From Cytophagaceae bacterium (GTDB taxonomy: Bacteria > Bacteroidota > Bacteroidia > Cytophagales > Spirosomataceae): a stretch of DNA of 64,000 nucleotides. The stretch covers positions 51,230 to 115,229 of the forward strand of contig JAIXOL010000036.1 in the NCBI GenBank assembly GCA_027486845.1, read 5' to 3'. The notes below the pieces were generated by a model that worked only from the letters and a program-made list of their open reading frames with translations, searched no databases and was not told where the DNA came from. The position numbers and the translations under genes were made by a program. This document shows positions 55,504 through 63,699 of the stretch, in pieces. The stretch's first letter is position 1, and each line of letters starts with the position of its first letter.

Positions 55504-55920
55504 CTAAACGCAAGTAGGGCAAGTACCCTGTATTAACATATTTACTTCGGTACGTTTATAGCCTTCTGGTAAATTAATGACAGGTATGTATACACTTTCT
55601 ATACAGGTTGTATTTCCGCACGCCAAGCATTTAAAATGGACGTGGTCATGATGATGGTTTTCATGGCTACATTCCGAAACCTTACACATGGCGTATTTAG
55701 TACCACCTTCGTCGTCTAAAACTTTATGTACAATGCCTTTCTCGACAAAAGTTTTGAGTGTACGGTAGATAGTCACACGGTCGAAGCGTTGCCCAAATAG
55801 AGTTTCCAAGTCTCCATGGGAAAGTGCGTGGTTATTGTTTTGGAAAGATTGCAATATATCTGCCCGACAGCCAGTGTGGCGAAGGTCATATTCTTTAAGT
55901 GTATCTTTAAAGGGATTCAT
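55504..55920 (-). CDS. Fur-family metalloregulator
   Basis: 138 residues. A winged helix (LRHTGCRADILQSFQNNNHAL ... RVTIYRTLKTFVEKGIVHKV) is followed by the metal-sensing domain with the His-rich cluster HENHHHDHVHFKC and the structural zinc cysteines CLACGNTTC and CPTC. The histidine-rich loop could fit Fur, Zur or PerR. Diagnostic residues do not let me choose with confidence. It starts 13 bp after the ABC exporter gene and is probably cotranscribed with it. Confidence 0.88.
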   Translation of the reverse strand: MNPFKDTLKEYDLRHTGCRADILQSFQNNNHALSHGDLETLFGQRFDRVTIYRTLKTFVEKGIVHKVLDDEGGTKYAMCKVSECSHENHHHDHVHFKCLACGNTTCIESVYIPVINLPEGYKRTEVNMLIQGTCPTCV

Positions 55921-55932
55921 ATCTGTCTATGT

Positions 55933-57849
55933 TTATTCAACTAGTAAATTTACGTTATCAAACTGTAATTTCACCAAGTTTGCATAAATTCCTCCTTCGG
56001 GGCTGTTTTCTGCTTTCAAAATCAACTCGTCGTGACTTCCCGATTCGGCGATTTCACCATCTTTCAAAACATAAATTGTATCAACATTTCTAATTGTAGC
56101 CAATCTATGAGCTATGATGACAGTCGTGCGGTTTTTCATCAATTCATCGAGGGCGTCTTGCACTAACTTTTCTGATTCAGAATCTAAAGCACTTGTCGCT
56201 TCGTCAAGTATTAAAATCGAAGGGTCTTTCAAAATTGCACGAGCAATGGCTACACGTTGGCGTTGCCCGCCCGAAAGTTTCACGCCACGTTCACCTACAA
56301 CTGTCTCAAATTTATCAGGAAAAGATTCTATGAACTCATAAGCATTTGCTTTTTGAGCAGCATCAAGCACTTCTTGGCGAGTGGCATTAGGTTTTCCATA
56401 GGCAATGTTTTCATAGATAGTTCCGCCAAAAAGCATTACTTCTTGTGGTACAATCGCAATATTGCTTCGAAGCTCGGTTACGTCTTGCGTGGCAATGTTT
56501 TGTCCGTCAATAGTTATTTTACCATTTTTAAGTGGGTAGAGTTTCATTAATAACTGTACAATTGTTGATTTTCCTGCACCACTATGACCGACAATAGCTA
56601 TTTTTTCACCAGATTTGATTGAAAGCGATAATTCTTTCAGAATCGTTACATCGGGACGAGAAGGATACGCAAAACCTACTTTATCGAATACAATATTTCC
56701 ATCAGCTTTCTTGAAAACTGGATTTTTACTTACATCAACCTCTGATTCTTCGTCCAAAATCTCCAAAATTCTCTCTGAAGCTCCAACTGTACGTTGAATT
56801 TGAGCATACATATCCCCCAAACCACCGACCGAACCACCAATAAAACCAGTGTAAAGTATAAAAGTAAATAAATCTTGAAAGGCAAGTTCGCCTGTTAATA
56901 CTAAATTTCCACCATACCATACAACACCCACAACGCCACCAAACAAAACCGATATGATAAATGAAATAAAACCACCTCTGAAGGTTGCTGCTTTTAGGGC
57001 ATAATCAACTACTCGTTGGATAGAAGTATCATAGCGATTTACTTCCAAACGCTCATTTGTAAATGCCTTTACAACATTGACAGATTGAAGCGTTTCTTCT
57101 ACGATGATATTTGTTTGAGCTAATTCGTCTTGAACTTTTTTAGAATTTTTTCTAATAAATTTACCAAAAACAATGGCCGCTACTACCAAAAATGGAAATG
57201 TTGAAAGCATAAAAAGCGTGAGTTTTCCCGAAAGCATCGAAATCAGAACTACTCCACCAACAAGCGTAAAGACTTGGCGGAATAATTCGGCGAGCGTAAT
57301 AGAAAGTACATCTTGAAGCTGGGTAACATCTGATGTGATTCGGCTCATGAGTTCACCAACTCGGCTTTTTTCAAAAAACGAAATCGGCAAAGTAATAATT
57401 TTTGTATAAAGTTCTTTACGTAAATCACGCATCGAACGCTCCGAAACTCTTGAAAAAGTATAAACTCGTAGAAATGAAAACGCCGCTTGCATGATAAGCA
57501 AGGCAACAAAAAGAAATGTTACTTCGTTGAGGGTGAGGTTATTAGAAGAACTAAAAATATTCTGAAATTTCTGAATTCCAATGTTTTCACCCATCATATT
57601 TGGCGTTTGCACAGCGGCCGATGAGTTTTTTGGTGAAACAATCGCTCCAACCATTTGGCCCATCAACAAAGGCACACTCATGGAAGTAATTTGCGACAAA
57701 ACCAAGAATATAAAACCTATGGCAAATGTACCTTTGTAGGGTAATGTAAATCTAAAAATCTTTAATGCTTTCTTGAAACCTTCTTTTGTTACCTTTTTTT
57801 TATCTGCTTCCGAAACACCCGCTCCAAAACTACTACTTCTTTTTGCCAT
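55933..57849 (-). CDS. ABC exporter, fused permease and ATPase (MsbA/MDR-like)
   Basis: 638 residues: an N-terminal six-helix membrane domain (about 40-350) and an ATPase domain with Walker A GHSGAGKSTI, signature LSGGQRQRVAIARAILKDPS and Walker B ILILDEATSALD. It is a homodimeric half-transporter. Family members export lipids, peptides or drugs. There is no N-terminal C39 peptidase domain, so it is not a double-glycine-leader processing exporter. It follows gldB by 68 bp and precedes fur. Confidence 0.9.
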   Translation of the reverse strand: MAKRSSSFGAGVSEADKKKVTKEGFKKALKIFRFTLPYKGTFAIGFIFLVLSQITSMSVPLLMGQMVGAIVSPKNSSAAVQTPNMMGENIGIQKFQNIFSSSNNLTLNEVTFLFVALLIMQAAFSFLRVYTFSRVSERSMRDLRKELYTKIITLPISFFEKSRVGELMSRITSDVTQLQDVLSITLAELFRQVFTLVGGVVLISMLSGKLTLFMLSTFPFLVVAAIVFGKFIRKNSKKVQDELAQTNIIVEETLQSVNVVKAFTNERLEVNRYDTSIQRVVDYALKAATFRGGFISFIISVLFGGVVGVVWYGGNLVLTGELAFQDLFTFILYTGFIGGSVGGLGDMYAQIQRTVGASERILEILDEESEVDVSKNPVFKKADGNIVFDKVGFAYPSRPDVTILKELSLSIKSGEKIAIVGHSGAGKSTIVQLLMKLYPLKNGKITIDGQNIATQDVTELRSNIAIVPQEVMLFGGTIYENIAYGKPNATRQEVLDAAQKANAYEFIESFPDKFETVVGERGVKLSGGQRQRVAIARAILKDPSILILDEATSALDSESEKLVQDALDELMKNRTTVIIAHRLATIRNVDTIYVLKDGEIAESGSHDELILKAENSPEGGIYANLVKLQFDNVNLLVE

Positions 57850-57917
57850 GTTTATTTACCTTCAAAGGTTATTAAAATTTGCTCATCTATCACTAACAAT
57901 TAGACAAACCATCTAAA

Positions 57918-58916
57918 TTAGTCTTCTAATTGCCCTTTATATTTCGATTTTTCGAAAATGTCACGGGCATTTGAGTTTTTCATCAAATCAATTAACGAAA
58001 TTGATGGGTTTTCAGTTCGGTAACGGCTCACAATTCGCCATCCAAGCCATTGTCCGATACGGCCAGGGCAGTCGTTGCCAACTTCAAAAACCTTTGGGCG
58101 GTCGCCTAAGTATTTGTCTTTAATGCGGTCATTGGTTTCGTATAGTAATTTATTGTCAATAAAATGCCCCCAAACCAAATCTTGTGAATTCCAAGTTTTA
58201 GTCATATTTGAGTCGGCGTACGCAATCACGAGCGAGTCAGCCACATCGGGCAACATCGCACGAGTAAAGACATAGCTTTTTCCATAATAAACCATATCAC
58301 TTAAAAGCGTATGATCATTAAGGTCTATTGAATTGTATTTTTTTGATAAAATTGTCAGTATTGATGGTACGATATATGGCTTATCAAACCTCTGAAGTAG
58401 ATATTGAGGGTATTGCGGACGGTATTTTGCTTTCGGTCCAAGGAACGTTTCAAGAGGTATCACAATCATGTCGTTAGATACCATTAGCTCCAAATCAAGT
58501 GCCGTAAAAGTGGTGATAATTTGTGGCTCTTTAAAATCTGGGTAATAATATTTAATATGCTTGAAAGCAGTTGTTAATTCATTTTTTAAATCACTAAGAT
58601 TGCCAAAAGATTTCTTTGTGTCTTCGTAAAATGCTTGAGTATCTGAGTTATTATGAATCAAATACAACCTATTAATGAGTGCAGTGTCTTCGGGAGAAGT
58701 CTGATAAAACAGGTTTACGAATCTATTGTTTTTCGATAAAAATTCTTTTATTTGTTTTTTAGTTTTTAAACGCATCATTGCCTCGTCAAATCTCAGAATA
58801 TCAACTTTTACTGAGATATTAGAGGTATCAATAGTTTCAGAGTTTTGACAAGAAACTAAGAAAAAAAAGTAGATTATTAAGCCAACCGTAATAGGGCCTA
58901 CGAAACGTAATTTCAT
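57918..58916 (-). CDS. gldB: Gliding motility lipoprotein GldB
   Basis: 332 residues with a lipobox at VSC (Cys23). The domain begins VKVDILRFDEAMM. The C-terminal signature is PGRIGQWLGWRIVSRY, then NPSISLIDLMKN and DIFEKSKYKGQ. GldB is needed for gliding in Flavobacterium johnsoniae and stabilises the motility/secretion apparatus. Its presence supports functional gliding or type IX secretion. A TATTTTTG promoter lies about 30 bp upstream. Confidence 0.92.
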   Translation of the reverse strand: MKLRFVGPITVGLIIYFFFLVSCQNSETIDTSNISVKVDILRFDEAMMRLKTKKQIKEFLSKNNRFVNLFYQTSPEDTALINRLYLIHNNSDTQAFYEDTKKSFGNLSDLKNELTTAFKHIKYYYPDFKEPQIITTFTALDLELMVSNDMIVIPLETFLGPKAKYRPQYPQYLLQRFDKPYIVPSILTILSKKYNSIDLNDHTLLSDMVYYGKSYVFTRAMLPDVADSLVIAYADSNMTKTWNSQDLVWGHFIDNKLLYETNDRIKDKYLGDRPKVFEVGNDCPGRIGQWLGWRIVSRYRTENPSISLIDLMKNSNARDIFEKSKYKGQLED

Positions 58917-58946
58917 AAATAGTTAAATATTTTTTTTAAAAACGCA

Positions 58947-58954
58947 CAAAAATA
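58947..58954 (-). promoter_or_regulatory. -7 element of the gldB promoter
   Basis: Minus-strand TATTTTTG, 31 bp before the ATG. Confidence 0.5.
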
Positions 58955-59069
58955 GATAAATATTTGGCTCGAATCATCTAATTTTAAAAGGTTGCAATTT
59001 AAACACAAACTTGCAGGAGGCTTGATTGATAAAATTAGGTAAATTATAAAACCTTTTATTAACCTAGAC

Positions 59070-59087
59070 TTTTTTTTTTTTTTTTTT
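59070..59087 (+). repeat. Homopolymer run of 18 T
   Basis: Uninterrupted T18 at 59070-59087, between the divergent gldB and ppiD promoters. Prone to slippage. It may be a length-variable (phase-variable) element or partly a sequencing artefact. Confidence 0.8.
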
Positions 59088-59171
59088 AAGGACTGAATGA
59101 AGTTTCAGAAGCAAAAAGCTATATTTGGCATAAAACTTGTTAAAATAAGCTAATATATCAATTGGATTTTC

Positions 59172-59202
59172 TTGATAATCTATATTAATCTGCTTATTTT
59201 TG
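59172..59202 (+). promoter_or_regulatory. Promoter of the PpiD-like gene
   Basis: TTG at 59172-59174, then 20 bp, then TATTTTTG at 59195-59202, giving a leader of about 80 nt before the ATG at 59289. Confidence 0.65.
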
Positions 59203-59288
59203 CACCTAAATTTTTTTGAAGAAAATAAAAAAACAATTATCAGGCATTTAAAAAATCCTAAAAGTCCAGTAATTAATTAAAAAAACAA

Positions 59289-61427
59289 ATGGCTTTAATA
59301 AACAAAATTCGTGAGCGTTCAGGTGTTGCAGTCGTAGTTATCGCAGTTGCACTCATTTTATTCATTGTCGGAGGAGATTTATTCGGAGGAAATGGTAAAA
59401 GTGGCTTGTTTAGTAGTAATGATAATAAAATTGGTGAAATCGCAGGTACTAGTATTGACTACCAAGCATTTCAAGTAAAATTAGATGTAGCTCGTGCCAA
59501 TTATGAGCAACAAGCTGGAAGAGCTTTACAAGAGCAAGAAATTCAGCAATTACGCAGTCAAGTTTGGGAACAAATGATTTTTGACATTACTTATAAAGCC
59601 GAATTCGAGAAACTCGGTTTGAAAGTTACGCCAGATGAGCTTCGTGAAATGATCCAAGGCACTAAAAATCTTAGCCCAATCATTAAACAACAATTTACGG
59701 ACCCACAAACTGGACAGTATGACCGTAACCGTCACATTGAATTTATCAATGCTGCCGCTGCCAATCAATTGCCTGCTCCACAAAAAGCAGCTTGGGACCA
59801 AATCAAAGAACAAGCAATTCAACAACGTTTATTAGAAAAATATAACGCTTTGCTTTCTTCATCTTCGTTTATAACTACTGCCGAAGCAAAAAGAGAGTAT
59901 GATGCTACAGCAACTAAAGCAGATGCTCGCTATTTATATGTACCATTCACAAGTGTAATCGACACTACTATAAAAGTTACGGATAGTCAATTGTCAGATT
60001 ATTTAAGCAAGCATAAAGAGGAATTTAAAGGTTACGATAGTCGTTCACTTGATTACGTTGTATATCAGGTAATGCCAACCAAAGAGGATAGTGCAGCTTT
60101 ATATGAAGACATCAAGAGTTTTGCCAAAGGTTTAGCTGCTGCTAAAGATGCGAAAGCTTATGCTGCCCTTAACTCAGACAGCCGTGTGCCTTATGAGCGT
60201 AGTGCCAACGAATTGACGCCTACATTAAAAACAGCCTTGGCTACTGCCATTCAAGGTGCAGTGATTGGGCCATTTAAGGAAGATAATACTTACTCAATCT
60301 ACAAATATGAAGGTACGGCAACTGACTCACTTTATTCAGCTCGTGCAAGTCATATCTTAATACGTGCCGATAAAACGGCTCCAGATTCGGTAAAAGCAAT
60401 TGCTCGTGCTAAAGCTCAAGATATTTTAAGTCAATTGAATCAAGGTGCTGACTTCGCAACCTTGGCTCGTGCAAACAGCCAAGATGGTTCTGCTCAACAA
60501 GGTGGAGATTTAGGTACATTCAAAAACAACGGCACAATGGTTAAACCATTTGAATCGGCAGTTTTTGCAATGGGCGGTGCTGGTTTAGTACCGAATGTAG
60601 TTGAAACAGACTTTGGTTTCCACATTATTAAGGTAACAGAAGGGAAGTCAAACACGAAGTATAAAATTGCTACCATTAGCCGTGAATTACAAGCGAGTGA
60701 AAGCACAAGAAATGCAATTTATCAAAAAGCAGAAACATTGCGTGCAAGTAATAATTCTAAAGAAGCATTTGAAGCAGCGGTTAAAAAAGATGGTAAATTA
60801 GTTATATTAAAAGCTGATAAGGTTTTTCCTGAAGCATCGACATTCAATACTATCCAAAATGCACGTGAAGTTGTATTGTGGGCATTTAATGACGATACAA
60901 GCGTAGGCGAAGTTTCTGACCGTGTATTTGAAGTGGGTGACAACTTTATCATTGCGGCTGTAACTGCTAAAACTGAAAAAGACAGCCCTAAAGCTGATGA
61001 TTTTAAAGATGCGATTACTGCTAAAGTGCGTAATGAAGTGAAAGCAGAGCAAATCTTGAAAAAACTTGGAACGCCATCTGGTGCTTTAGAGCAAGCAGCT
61101 CAAAAATATGGTGCTGGTGCTTTGGTTGAAACTGCAACTGAAATTAACCTAATGGCTGGTATGTTGACATCTCCAGGAATCGACCCGATAGCAATTGGAA
61201 AAATCTTCGGTTTACAAACTGGTAAACGTTCTAAACCGTTCGTTGGTGAAAACGGTGTATTTGTAGTTGAAACAACTAAACTTACAAAAGCTCCTGAAAT
61301 TGCTGATTATACACAATACAAAAACCAAATCACACAACGTAATGGTGGATATGGTGCTTCGTACATGGCAAATCAAGCTATCCGTGACAATGCAAATATC
61401 AAAGATAACAGAGCTAAATTCTTCTGA
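59289..61427 (+). CDS. Peptidyl-prolyl isomerase, PpiD/SurA-like membrane foldase
   Basis: 712 residues. A single N-terminal transmembrane helix (VAVVVIAVALILFIVGG, about 13-29) anchors the protein. A SurA-N-type helical chaperone region (about 40-210) follows. A parvulin domain at about 350-450 has ASHILIRADK, GADFATLARANSQDGSAQQG and GFHIIKVT, then a further helical/parvulin-like second module and the C-terminal cradle. The layout and N-terminus (MALINKIRERSG) are those of Bacteroidota PpiD homologues, which assist outer-membrane protein folding in the periplasm. Confidence 0.92.
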   Translation: MALINKIRERSGVAVVVIAVALILFIVGGDLFGGNGKSGLFSSNDNKIGEIAGTSIDYQAFQVKLDVARANYEQQAGRALQEQEIQQLRSQVWEQMIFDITYKAEFEKLGLKVTPDELREMIQGTKNLSPIIKQQFTDPQTGQYDRNRHIEFINAAAANQLPAPQKAAWDQIKEQAIQQRLLEKYNALLSSSSFITTAEAKREYDATATKADARYLYVPFTSVIDTTIKVTDSQLSDYLSKHKEEFKGYDSRSLDYVVYQVMPTKEDSAALYEDIKSFAKGLAAAKDAKAYAALNSDSRVPYERSANELTPTLKTALATAIQGAVIGPFKEDNTYSIYKYEGTATDSLYSARASHILIRADKTAPDSVKAIARAKAQDILSQLNQGADFATLARANSQDGSAQQGGDLGTFKNNGTMVKPFESAVFAMGGAGLVPNVVETDFGFHIIKVTEGKSNTKYKIATISRELQASESTRNAIYQKAETLRASNNSKEAFEAAVKKDGKLVILKADKVFPEASTFNTIQNAREVVLWAFNDDTSVGEVSDRVFEVGDNFIIAAVTAKTEKDSPKADDFKDAITAKVRNEVKAEQILKKLGTPSGALEQAAQKYGAGALVETATEINLMAGMLTSPGIDPIAIGKIFGLQTGKRSKPFVGENGVFVVETTKLTKAPEIADYTQYKNQITQRNGGYGASYMANQAIRDNANIKDNRAKFF

Positions 61428-61449
61428 TAAATCTTAAAAGTTATATTTT

Positions 61450-61489
61450 AAAAAAAGGAGAAATATCGAAAGGTATTTCTCTTTTTTTG
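61450..61489 (+). terminator. Terminator after the foldase gene
   Basis: AAAAAAAGGAGAAATA (61450-61465) pairs with TATTTCTCTTTTTTT (61474-61488). Confidence 0.8.
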
Positions 61490-61672
61490 TGGTCTCATTC
61501 ATAAATTATTCCTCACAGTCATAATTTAGTCCTGATAAAATTTGACAATTAAAAGATTAAATATGACTTTTGAACCAACAAACAGCTGCAGAAGTTTGGA
61601 GTTTTTAATTTTAACTTTTAAATTTTAGAAATTATACAAAGTTTAGTTTTAGAAAATTATGGTACGGTTGAA

Positions 61673-61855
61673 ATGAATCAAAATGAATTGAGCACAACAG
61701 ATGGAGGGTTTGTACCTTTATTAATAATTGGAGCTGCCTTGTTAGTTTCTGGGTGTTCACGTAAGATTTATGAACATCTTGAAAAAGGTGATTACCAAAA
61801 AACACACTCTCAATCTGACAGTACCCATGTTCACGGAGCTGGTGGAAGTTATTAA
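61673..61855 (+). CDS. Small double-glycine-leader-like peptide (bacteriocin-like)
   Basis: 60 residues from ATG 61673: MNQNELSTTDGG, then a hydrophobic segment FVPLLIIGAALLVSGC and a basic/polar tail ending HVHGAGGSY. The leader resembles the GG-type leaders of class IIb (lactobin/cerein-like) peptides annotated in Bacteroidota. The frame stays open upstream to 61622 and reads LENYGTVE directly before the ATG, which also resembles such leaders, but no ATG, GTG or TTG start lies there. Alternatively it is a small lipoprotein (VSGC). No dedicated peptidase-exporter is in the window. Confidence 0.5.
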   Translation: MNQNELSTTDGGFVPLLIIGAALLVSGCSRKIYEHLEKGDYQKTHSQSDSTHVHGAGGSY

Positions 61856-61891
61856 CCACAGTTGAATGAATAAAATATTAAAAATTATAAA

Positions 61892-61921
61892 AACAGAGGA
61901 TAATTTTAGTTATCCTCTGTT
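61892..61921 (+). terminator. Hairpin after the small peptide gene
   Basis: AACAGAGGATAA (61892-61903) pairs with TTATCCTCTGTT (61910-61921). The T-tract is weak. Confidence 0.5.
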
Positions 61922-61939
61922 AGTCTTATATTATTAATA

Positions 61940-62452
61940 ATGAATAATAGTAAGTTTTATTTTCCAATACTTTATTTTCTTTCTATAACAGCAGACCTTT
62001 ATTCTACTTTTTTGGCAAGCCCTAATTTAGAAGGAGAAACAGCTATTGATTTTAAGTTATTAAACTTAAACTGGCAAGGTGTAGTTTTTTTATCTGTCTG
62101 CTATTTCATTATTTTTTCAGTTTACTTTCTTTATTCAATAAAAAGAATATCATCTAAACAAAATTTGAAGTTGAAAGAATATTATTTTTTCTTACTCGGT
62201 ATCATGTTACTATTTAACAACACTTTCTCCAGTTTTTTAGCATCAATAAATAACCTTATTCTACATTTACTACATAAACAAACATTAAATCAACTTTTGC
62301 ACTATAGGCTGGTGAATTTTTCAAACTTAAACTATAATTTATACCATAAAATTGGATTTACTATTTTAGATATAATTCAATTTATATTCTTGATTAGCAT
62401 ATATTACTTCCTTAAAAACAAGTTTCCATTTGTCAAAAAAAGGAATGTGTAA
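61940..62452 (+). CDS. Four-helix membrane protein of unknown function
   Basis: 170 residues with about four transmembrane segments, the first at residues 6-25, the second WQGVVFLSVCYFIIFSVYFL and the last IIQFIFLISIYYFL, and a basic end KKRNV. No motif or family was recognised. It sits between the bacteriocin-like peptide and the second small gene, where an immunity or export-helper protein is often found, but that is context only. Confidence 0.65.
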   Translation: MNNSKFYFPILYFLSITADLYSTFLASPNLEGETAIDFKLLNLNWQGVVFLSVCYFIIFSVYFLYSIKRISSKQNLKLKEYYFFLLGIMLLFNNTFSSFLASINNLILHLLHKQTLNQLLHYRLVNFSNLNYNLYHKIGFTILDIIQFIFLISIYYFLKNKFPFVKKRNV

Positions 62453-62496
62453 TTTTTTTTCCTGCTAACCGTAGTGTTTTCCAGTTTTGTGAATTC

Positions 62497-62571
62497 TTTC
62501 ATAAACTCGGCTGATTTTTAATTTAGGCGGTGTGCGGCAGTTGAACTGTCAGCCGTTTTTAAAACGGCAAT
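62497..62571 (+). repeat. Upstream module, copy 1
   Basis: Two blocks, a 25-mer (62497-62521, TTTCATAAACTCGGCTGATT...) and a 35-mer (62537-62571, with GCCGTTTTTAAAACGGC). Both recur at 63453-63477 and 63521-63555 with 3/25 and 4/35 differences. Lies just before an ATGAGCAAA gene start. Confidence 0.75.
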
Positions 62572-62576
62572 AAAGA

Positions 62577-62813
62577 ATGAGCAAAAAATCATTTAATACG
62601 ATTATTTTTAATGCCTTTCAGAGAACGGTAGAAGCACAGACTGAATTAAGATTCAGCCTAACTAAAACTACTAATATGAAGTCAAACAGGGGTTTCGCTT
62701 GGGAAGCAGTCAAGTATGGCTGGGGAAAAGCGGACGAGGCAGTTGGAAATAAAGGCGGGTCAGCAGCCTATCATGATATAATGAGTTCTTCAAACCACGG
62801 TGGAATTAGATGA
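62577..62813 (+). CDS. Small protein of unknown function, coupled to a CPBP protease
   Basis: 78 residues: a basic N-terminal half and a Gly/Ser/aromatic-rich C-terminal half (GFAWEAVKYGWGKADEAVG, then NKGGSAAYHDIMSSSNHGG). I recognise no domain. It overlaps the protease gene by ATGA, so the two are translationally coupled. The NKGG near residue 59 and the Gly-rich end could mark a processed peptide, but the case is weak. Confidence 0.6.
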   Translation: MSKKSFNTIIFNAFQRTVEAQTELRFSLTKTTNMKSNRGFAWEAVKYGWGKADEAVGNKGGSAAYHDIMSSSNHGGIR

Positions 62814-63418
62814 TAGAAAAACAGAAAAAAAATCCCAAACTTTTAGCAGTTTGGGATTTTACAATATTCAGTTTAAAGTTTACTGTACTTCTAAAAACAT
62901 TTCTCTTGTTTTTGAAACAGCCTATTTTTAAAACTAATCTAAAAAGTTTTAAAGATAATCTCTCAGATATTTTATTCTATTTCATTTTTAATATTATTGT
63001 CACGTTTGTTTTTTTAGGTCTAATTTATTTAAGTGTTGTTTCAGGGTTCAATAGATTTCCGATAAATAAAGCATCTAATGAAGTATATTCATTATCTACC
63101 CTATTTTTTGGGTTAATCCTATCTCCAGTAATTGAAGAATTAATTTTTAGGTTTCCATTATTCTTATACTATGATTCAAAAAAAATTAAAGTTGCTTATT
63201 ATTTTTCTTCAGTTGTTTTCTCATTAATTCATATTTTCAAATTTGATTTTGACGATTACCTAATTTTAAACTGTTGTCTCATTTTGACCCCGATATTTTT
63301 TGGGGGATTAATGCTTGGCTATATAAGAATAATATATGGATTAAAGTTTTCCATTTTATTACACATTTTGCATAATTTTGGGCTATTAATCTTTGGGTTT
63401 CTTTTTAGTTATGCCTGA
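62810..63418 (+). CDS. CPBP-family intramembrane metalloprotease (Abi/CAAX-like)
   Basis: 202 residues with six or so membrane helices. The family motifs are complete: E109-E110-x3-R114 (SPVIEELIFRFPL), F137-x3-H141 (VFSLIHIF) and H185-x3-N189 (HILHNF). CPBP proteins include prenyl-protein proteases and bacteriocin self-immunity or maturation proteins (PncO, SkkI, SagE types). Its coupling to a small-protein gene is the classic layout for the latter. A hairpin lies within its first 17 codons. Confidence 0.88.
   Translation: MIEKQKKNPKLLAVWDFTIFSLKFTVLLKTFLLFLKQPIFKTNLKSFKDNLSDILFYFIFNIIVTFVFLGLIYLSVVSGFNRFPINKASNEVYSLSTLFFGLILSPVIEELIFRFPLFLYYDSKKIKVAYYFSSVVFSLIHIFKFDFDDYLILNCCLILTPIFFGGLMLGYIRIIYGLKFSILLHILHNFGLLIFGFLFSYA
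62831..62864 (+). terminator. Hairpin inside the start of the CPBP gene (possible partial terminator)
   Basis: AAATCCCAAAC (62831-62841) pairs with GTTTGGGATTT (62850-62860), followed by TTTAC. Perfect 11-bp stem, 8-base loop. It could lower protease expression relative to the upstream peptide. Confidence 0.5.
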
Positions 63419-63452
63419 AATTTCGTTGTCCTGAACCTAGTTAGGCGAAGTT

Positions 63453-63555
63453 TTTCATAAGTTCAGCTGATTTTTAAACCGTAGTGGAGCTATCAGTCTA
63501 GTTGCCACAGTGGAGGTACCGCAGTGGAACTGTTAGTCGTTTTTAAAACAGCAAT
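63453..63555 (+). repeat. Upstream module, copy 2
   Basis: Second copy of the two-block module. Between the blocks is extra sequence with three GTGGARSTA/CT-type units (about 63484-63530). It precedes a second ATGAGCAAA start at 63577. Confidence 0.75.
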
Positions 63556-63576
63556 CTTAAGCAAAACCATCATAAA

Positions 63577-63699
63577 ATGAGCAAACTAAGATTATTATTT
63601 CAAGATTTTATCTTTTTCGTTAAGAAACCTTCAAACCCTGATGCAATCCTAAATTCTTTGAACAACCGTTTAGCAGAATTAAAAAACATTTCCCGATGA
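63577..63699 (+). CDS. Very small protein (40 residues) of unknown function
   Basis: MSKLRLLFQDFIFFVKKPSN followed by PDAILNSLNNRLAELKNISR: an amphipathic, basic peptide. It overlaps the next gene by ATGA (63696-63699), the same coupling seen for the 78-residue gene and its protease. The duplicated upstream module ends 21 bp before its ATG. No homology recognised. Confidence 0.5.
   Translation: MSKLRLLFQDFIFFVKKPSNPDAILNSLNNRLAELKNISR

Larger units (their letters stand above)
58917..59288. other. Divergent gldB-ppiD control region
   Basis: 372 bp without a gene: gldB promoter, an 18-T tract (59070-59087) and the ppiD promoter (59172-59202). Confidence 0.55.

Noticed and set aside
55933..57849. 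ABC exporter as processing exporter for the GG-leader-like peptide
   Set aside because: It has no N-terminal C39 peptidase domain and lies about 4 kb upstream of the peptide gene, on the other strand, with gldB and fur.
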